Source: Mycobacterium gallinarum
Lineage (GTDB): Bacteria; Actinomycetota; Actinomycetes; Mycobacteriales; Mycobacteriaceae
Direction of reading: 5' to 3'
Assembly (NCBI RefSeq): GCF_010726765.1
Contig: NZ_AP022601.1
Location: 5,890,001-5,954,000 of the forward strand
Length of the DNA: 64,000 nt
The notes under the pieces: model-generated
Told to the model about the DNA's origin: nothing
Databases searched by the model: none
What the model saw: the letters and a program-made list of their open reading frames with translations, nothing else
Made by a program: the position numbers and the translations under genes
Shown here: one piece after another, positions 59,457 to 64,000 of the stretch
Layout of the letters: the number at the start of each line of letters is the position of its first letter
Position numbering within the stretch: position 1 is the stretch's first letter

Positions 59457-61100
59457 TCAGCTGGTGAAGTGCGCCTGCTCGACGTGGGCAGCCACCCGCA
59501 ACGCATTGGCGGCAACGGTGAGGCTCGGATTCAATCCCGAGCTGGACGGGAAGAACGAGCTGTCGACAACATAGAGGTTGTCCACCCCGTGTGCCTTGTT
59601 CTGCGGGTCGAGCACACTGGACTTGGGATCGGTGCCGAAGCGGCACGTGCCAGAGACATGGCCGACGGTCGTATTGCTTTTCGCGACGGGGAGAACGAGA
59701 GTGCGAAAAGGCTTGAACAGATCTTTCAGTTGCCGCAGAAACGTTGCACGGCGAGCGGATTCGTTGTCGTGGATCCGGTACTGAATCCGTAGACGCTGGC
59801 GGCCGTTCGAAGTGGACTCGCCCGACAACAGAACGCGGTTGTCCAGATATGGCAGGTCTTCGAGGATCGACGCCAGAACCAACCCGCCGCTGAAGAACCG
59901 CTCGTAAACCCGGCGTGCCGCCGGGCCCACCAATCGCAGCGCCTTTGCCTGCAGGCCTGGGCGGTTCGTCATCAGCTCCATGGGGCCTTCTGCTGAACCG
60001 GCGGACTGCACGGTGCCGTATTTCTGTCCCTCCCAGAAGTAGAAGTCGTTGAGACCGATCTCTTTGTTTTGGGCGGTGATCTTGCTGTCGGATTCCGGCC
60101 AGATCTCAATCATGTCCATCAGGTGGCGCATCAAGTTGCGCCCCACCCAATCCGACCGGTTGGCCAGTCCGCCCGGCCAATCGCCGGAGCGGGAATTGAG
60201 CAACAGCACCGGAGTGGCGAGGGCCCCGGCGGCCAGCACCACCACCTTGGCCTTGAGGCACACGGTGCCGGAACGATCCTCGCAAATAACCTGCCGCACC
60301 TCGCTACCGTCTGCTTCCAGGCGTACGGCGCGGCACTGCGCGAGCAGATTCGCACCGTACTCGGTGATGGCGGGCAGTACGCAATTACGGCCAGCGTCGT
60401 TCTTGCACGACTTTTTACAGAGATAGCCCTGACAGGTCGCACATTCATCGGTGTAATCGCAGGCCATTGGCAGGTGGTAGGGGTGTAAACCGCGGCCCGT
60501 CAGGTAGTCGACCAGCGGCTGGTTGTCGGTTGAAAACGGCGGCGCCGCCGGTAGATGCACGTCGGCCATCTCGGGACGCAGAGGATCGCGCTGGCCGCGG
60601 ACACCCATCAGTTCTTCGGCCGCGGTGTACCAGGGTCGCATCTCGTCGTAGGTGATCGGCCAGGCTTCGGGCACGGTAGAGGCGCCGGGGTCGCGGAAGT
60701 CTTGCCGGGGCGTGAAATCGCGCTCGAAGAAACGTTCGCAGACCATGCCGTACAGGGACGACGATCCACCGGTCCCGCTGCCCAGGAAGGGCACGAACAT
60801 TTTCGTGCGGCGTCCGCTGATGTCCTCGATCTGGTCCGTAGACCGCCCGGCCCGCGCCAGGGCGGCGTAGTACGTCTCGACCGATCGTCCCGCCCGCGGC
60901 TCGGCCACTTCCGGCCATGACGAACGGATCGTGTCCGGCGCGTCGGGCAGCGTCGATCGTCCCTTTTCAACAAACAGCACCTTGCGGCCGGAGCGGGCGA
61001 GCGAGTAGCCCAGCGTTCCGCCACCCATGCCGGTGCCGACCACGATCACGTCCCACGCCACGCGTTCCGCTTCGTGCGCGCTCAGCTCGCCGATGCCCAA
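59457..61100 (-). CDS. GMC-type FAD-dependent oxidoreductase with a Cys-rich insert
   Basis: About 547 residues from a TTG at 61100, preceded by GAGGAG at good spacing and placing the FAD motif near the N-terminus; the frame is open further to 61277. FAD binding is DVIVVGTGMGGGTLGYSLARSG with VEKG; GSGTGGSSSLYGM and the C-terminal GTCRFGTDPKSSVLDP and NPSLTVAANALRVA are GMC signatures. A Cys-rich stretch (DECATCQGYLCKKSCKNDAGRNC) lies mid-protein, possibly metal-binding. It probably oxidises an alcohol of a sugar or lipid. Divergent from the methyltransferase at 61398. Confidence 0.88.
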   Translation of the reverse strand: MGIGELSAHEAERVAWDVIVVGTGMGGGTLGYSLARSGRKVLFVEKGRSTLPDAPDTIRSSWPEVAEPRAGRSVETYYAALARAGRSTDQIEDISGRRTKMFVPFLGSGTGGSSSLYGMVCERFFERDFTPRQDFRDPGASTVPEAWPITYDEMRPWYTAAEELMGVRGQRDPLRPEMADVHLPAAPPFSTDNQPLVDYLTGRGLHPYHLPMACDYTDECATCQGYLCKKSCKNDAGRNCVLPAITEYGANLLAQCRAVRLEADGSEVRQVICEDRSGTVCLKAKVVVLAAGALATPVLLLNSRSGDWPGGLANRSDWVGRNLMRHLMDMIEIWPESDSKITAQNKEIGLNDFYFWEGQKYGTVQSAGSAEGPMELMTNRPGLQAKALRLVGPAARRVYERFFSGGLVLASILEDLPYLDNRVLLSGESTSNGRQRLRIQYRIHDNESARRATFLRQLKDLFKPFRTLVLPVAKSNTTVGHVSGTCRFGTDPKSSVLDPQNKAHGVDNLYVVDSSFFPSSSGLNPSLTVAANALRVAAHVEQAHFTS

Positions 61101-61397
61101 TACCAGCTCCTCAGTGAATGACGATTTGAAGCTCCCCGCACTGCGAGTGCGAAAGTACCACCTCGACGGCGACGAGGAGTCGGAGATCCGGCCTGGTAAG
61201 GCGCGGCCGACTGACAGGAAGATCTCGGCATACCGGCTTCGACAAGACGAAGAACCCGGGAGTCGCTGCGACAGCACGGCAAACTATGTAGTGTCCGGCT
61301 AACGCGGTGGGGGGCGATATCTCGGTGTGTCGAGCTAAGCCACCGCATTGAGAGATGAGGCCCGCACATCGGGTCGCGAAGGTGAAAGGACACGCCC
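61101..61397. promoter_or_regulatory. Divergent intergenic region with a spaced 7-bp dyad
   Basis: About 300 bp between the GMC oxidoreductase and methyltransferase genes. GCGGTGG (61304-61310) and CCACCGC (61340-61346) form an inverted repeat, 29 bp apart. It may be chance in GC-rich DNA. Confidence 0.25.
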
Positions 61398-62198
61398 GTG
61401 GGAATCATGGATCGCTTGAACTACCACCCGCTTATCTGGAACCTCGGCTACAAACTTCAAAAGCGCAGTTATCGCAACATCACTCGTAGGTTCGACGCCG
61501 ACGACGTCGTATTCCTCAACTACGGTTACGAGGAAGACCCGCCGATGGGGATTAGCCTGGATGCCGGGGACGAACGGGACCGGTATCCCATTCAGCTCTA
61601 CCATCGCACCGCGACTCAGGCCGGTGATCTCAGCGGTTCCGATGTACTCGAGGTTGGATGCGGCCACGGTGGTGGCGCCTCCTATCTAGCGCGCACCCTG
61701 CATCCGGCCCGTTACGTGGCATTGGACCTGAATCCCAATGGGATAGACTTCTGCCGCCGGCGCCACCAACTGCCGGGGCTGGAATTCGTCGTCGGCGACG
61801 CCCAGGACCTGCCGTTTCCCGATCAGTCGTTCGACGCGGTGATCAATATCGAGTCTTCGATCCACTACCCGGACTTTCGGCTGTTTCTTACTGAAGTGGA
61901 GCGGGTGCTTCGTCCGGGCGGACGGTTCCTCTACGCAGACGGCCGCTTCTCTCCTCATATCTCTGACTGGGAGGCGGCCTTGGCGAGTGCGCCGATGAAG
62001 ATGCTCTCGCACCGGGACATCAACACGGAGATCTTGCGCGGGATGGATGAGAATTCAAAGCGCTGGCAAAAACTACTCGATCGCCACGACTCCAAGCTGT
62101 TGCGCGCAACCTGTCAGTTCGTGCAAGGCTCGAAGGTCTATCGCGCCATGGAGAGCGGGGAATTCTCGTACCGCATGTACTTCTTCGCGAAAGACTAG
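61398..62198 (+). CDS. Class I SAM-dependent methyltransferase (Rv2952/Fmt-like)
   Basis: 266 residues from a GTG at 61398 with AAAGGA upstream. SAM motif I is DVLEVGCGHGGGASYLAR; YVALDLNPNGIDFCRRR, GDAQDLPFPDQSFDAVINIES and VLRPGGRFLYAD follow. The N-terminus (PLIWNLGYKLQKRSYRNITRRF, VVFLNYGYEED) is like the phthiotriol methyltransferase and the fatty-acid O-methyltransferase of glycopeptidolipid loci, so a lipid hydroxyl is the likelier acceptor, with a sugar as alternative. Confidence 0.9.
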   Translation: MGIMDRLNYHPLIWNLGYKLQKRSYRNITRRFDADDVVFLNYGYEEDPPMGISLDAGDERDRYPIQLYHRTATQAGDLSGSDVLEVGCGHGGGASYLARTLHPARYVALDLNPNGIDFCRRRHQLPGLEFVVGDAQDLPFPDQSFDAVINIESSIHYPDFRLFLTEVERVLRPGGRFLYADGRFSPHISDWEAALASAPMKMLSHRDINTEILRGMDENSKRWQKLLDRHDSKLLRATCQFVQGSKVYRAMESGEFSYRMYFFAKD

Positions 62199-62358
62199 GT
62201 GCCGTGTCGCTGCGATATACCGACGGAGAAGGGCACATCGATGAGGTTGGGCCGGACGGGATCCTCGACCCGTGAGTCCTTGCGGCGAGTACGCTTCAAG
62301 GCCGTGACTGCTTTGGTTCGCCCCAATGGGTTCGTGACGACGTCAGTTCTGAGCCGCC

Positions 62359-63159
62359 GTGCCGGCTGACTTCGAGGTGACGAATCTGGCCGCCAGGTCA
62401 CTGAAGTCGATCAACTCTCTTAGACGGAACTCGATCAACTCCTTTGTGCTCTACGTCAATAGCTCCGGCCCCGCGGTGCTCGGCAGGTTGGAGTACAGGT
62501 TGAGATCAGCGCGCTCGAACTGGGGCGAACCGCTGAACGGTCAAACTGGCCGGTTAGACCTGTGCCGGCAGATCTTCGCGGAGTTGCCGCCAGCGGCGAT
62601 CGTCGAAACAGGCACTTTCATCGGGAACACAACGAAGTTCTTCGCCGACTTCGGTGTGCCGGTCTACACGGCGGAGAAGAAGCCTCGGTATCACGCCTTT
62701 GCAGAAGAACGGTTTCGTTCGGCGCGTGACCGGGTGCACGTCGTGCTGGCAGACAGCCGCGCCCTGCTGCGTCAGCTGGCCGCGGATCCGTCATTTCCGA
62801 AGGATGGTGTCTTCTTTTACCTTGACGCACACTGGTATTCAGACCTACCGCTCGCCGAGGAGATCGAGATGATCTTCGGATCATGGCAGCGGTCGGTCAT
62901 CATGATCGACGACTTCGCCGTCCCCGGCGACTCCTACAGTTACGACGACTACGGGCCTGGCGCGGTTTTGAATGACGAGTATCTCGACACGCTCGGACGC
63001 AGCGACATACTCAGGTTTTATCCGTCGTTACCGGCCAGCCAAGAAACCGGCGCCAAGCGCGGCTGTGTCGTCTTGTGCGGCGATCCCGACATCGGACTCC
63101 GGCTCGGCAAGTTGCCAAGTCTGCGGTCGGGCACAACGCCTGCCGGCGGGCTCGCGTAG
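62359..63159 (+). CDS. Probable class I methyltransferase-like protein
   Basis: 266 residues from a GTG at 62359. A Rossmann-type start is seen at AAIVETGTFIGNTTKFFADFG, with an acidic or aromatic next strand (VYTAEKKPRYHAFAEERF), then VHVVLADSR and VFFYLDAHWYSDLPLAEEIEMI. The DAH motif resembles metal-dependent sugar O-methyltransferases (TylF/MycF-like group), and MIDDFAVPG fits. The assignment is by pattern only. It lies in line with the flanking methyltransferase genes, 160 bp after the previous one. Confidence 0.65.
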   Translation: MPADFEVTNLAARSLKSINSLRRNSINSFVLYVNSSGPAVLGRLEYRLRSARSNWGEPLNGQTGRLDLCRQIFAELPPAAIVETGTFIGNTTKFFADFGVPVYTAEKKPRYHAFAEERFRSARDRVHVVLADSRALLRQLAADPSFPKDGVFFYLDAHWYSDLPLAEEIEMIFGSWQRSVIMIDDFAVPGDSYSYDDYGPGAVLNDEYLDTLGRSDILRFYPSLPASQETGAKRGCVVLCGDPDIGLRLGKLPSLRSGTTPAGGLA

Positions 63160-63327
63160 GCCCCTTTGTTGAGAGGTCCAGTCGGAAAGCCGAATTGGAG
63201 CGCCCGTGCCGTCTGCAACCATGAACATTCGAGCCGTACGCCGCCAGGGGCAACTCCTGATAGTCTCGCTTCGCTACATTTGGCAGACCCTATTGAAGTA
63301 ATCGGGCAGTGCCGTGAGGGGAAATAA

Positions 63328-64000
63328 ATGGGTGTGATTCGGCAGATAGCCAGCGGAGTGGCCGGAGCCATTTACCGGCCCAGCGACGCGATCGCCGAGG
63401 AATACCACAAGTGGTATTACGGCACGATGGTGTGGCTTCACACCTCCTGGATGGGTGTTCCGTGTCAGAAGTCGGTCAGCGACATGTGGAATTACCAAGA
63501 GATCCTCTGGTCGCTACGCCCCTCGTTGGTTGTGGAGTTCGGCTCGTTTCAGGGTGGCTCCGGTGTTTTCTTCGCCCACATATTGCGTCAGACCGGACAG
63601 CGGTTCGCGGTGTTGTCGGTCGACATCACGCATCAGAATCTGCATGCCAACGCGGTGAAGGATCCCGACGTGGTGTGGTTCGAGTCGTCATCGATTGCAC
63701 CGCAGGTGGCTGAGAAGATCTCTCAGTTGCGATCCGAATTTCCGGGCCCGGTCTTCGCGATCTTGGACAGCGACCATAGCCGCGATCATGTGCTGGCCGA
63801 GATGAAATCGTTGCGGCCCCTGCTTCGGGCCGGGGATTACATGATTGTCGAGGACTCCAACGTGAACGGCCACCCGGTGCTTCCCGGAATGGGCCCGGGT
63901 CCTTTCGAGGCGATCGAAGACTACGAGGCGGAATTTCCCGACGATTACGTTCACGATCGAGAGCGGGAGGTGAAGTTCGGGTTCACCTTCGCCACGAATG
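63328..64000 (+). CDS. CmcI-family (cephalosporin hydroxylase/rhamnosyl O-methyltransferase-like) protein, 3' partial
   Basis: An open frame from ATG 63328 (GAGGGGAAATAA before it) to the window end, at least 224 residues, MGVIRQIASGVAGAIYRPSDA. SAM-binding motif LVVEFGSFQGGSGVFFAHIL, VLSVDITHQNLHANA, the metal-site DSDHSRDHVLAEM and YMIVEDSNVNGHPVLPGMGPGPFEAIEDY are the CmcI-family set. In mycobacteria this family contains the rhamnosyl O-methyltransferases of phenolic glycolipids and glycopeptidolipids, so sugar O-methylation is the best guess. The gene continues beyond the window. Confidence 0.88.
   Translation, partial: MGVIRQIASGVAGAIYRPSDAIAEEYHKWYYGTMVWLHTSWMGVPCQKSVSDMWNYQEILWSLRPSLVVEFGSFQGGSGVFFAHILRQTGQRFAVLSVDITHQNLHANAVKDPDVVWFESSSIAPQVAEKISQLRSEFPGPVFAILDSDHSRDHVLAEMKSLRPLLRAGDYMIVEDSNVNGHPVLPGMGPGPFEAIEDYEAEFPDDYVHDREREVKFGFTFATN

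Noticed and set aside
1..64000. CRISPR arrays and rRNA genes
   Set aside because: No regularly spaced short repeats and no rRNA sequence were seen anywhere in the window.

Overview
The window is high-GC actinobacterial DNA. WhiB7, the AdnAB helicase-nuclease pair, mycoredoxin, UvrD2 with an HRDC end, MmpS/MmpL transporters, FadD/PKS/Pap lipid genes and a hemophore-like protein together point to a mycobacterium, most likely a rapid grower (Mycolicibacterium type). No species can be fixed from the sequence alone.

Bases 1-22100 are a conserved chromosomal block whose gene order matches the Rv3205c-Rv3193c region of M. tuberculosis, in the opposite orientation: a TIGR02569 protein (cut by the window start), an alkyltransferase-like protein, LipV, AdnA-AdnB, an extra DoxX-like membrane protein, a K+-channel/RCK protein, NudC, mycoredoxin, UvrD2, whiB7 with a long attenuator leader, an ABC1 kinase, a cyclodehydratase-like protein, a zincin-like protein, a PDZ-Lon protease and a UPF0182 membrane protein. 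The block ends at an initiator tRNA-Met gene.

An IS481-type element (22107-23393) sits against the 3' end of that tRNA, with a damaged transposase and a 15-16 bp duplication of tRNA sequence. Everything after it looks like an accessory cell-envelope lipid island, with visibly lower GC in parts such as the mmpL genes. It holds an alpha/beta hydrolase, an mmpS-mmpL-mmpL export operon, a hemophore-like secreted protein, and then the centrepiece: a very large inverted repeat, fadD(-) pks(+) | pks(-) fadD(+), covering about 32.15-50.26 kb. After it come an OafA-type acyltransferase, an AspH/LpxO-type hydroxylase, a GT1 glycosyltransferase, a Pap-like acyltransferase, a sulfotransferase-like protein, a Gfo/Idh/MocA dehydrogenase, a GMC oxidoreductase, two methyltransferases and a CmcI-family sugar methyltransferase running off the end.

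Inferred working model: the two FadD proteins (fatty acyl-AMP ligase type) activate acyl chains for the two highly reducing PKSs. The Pap-like domain and protein, and the membrane acyltransferase, transfer acyl groups to a sugar. The glycosyltransferase, dehydrogenases and methyltransferases build and decorate the glycan, and MmpS/MmpL exports the product. The parts resemble lipooligosaccharide and glycopeptidolipid loci, but no NRPS is present and the combination matches no locus I can name. Unusual points are the coding-only, patchwork identity of the two fadD-pks arms (a gene-conversion signature), Asp in place of the ketosynthase Cys in both PKSs, a Pap domain fused to only one PKS, and a 2-bp frameshift that splits the other PKS between ER and KR.
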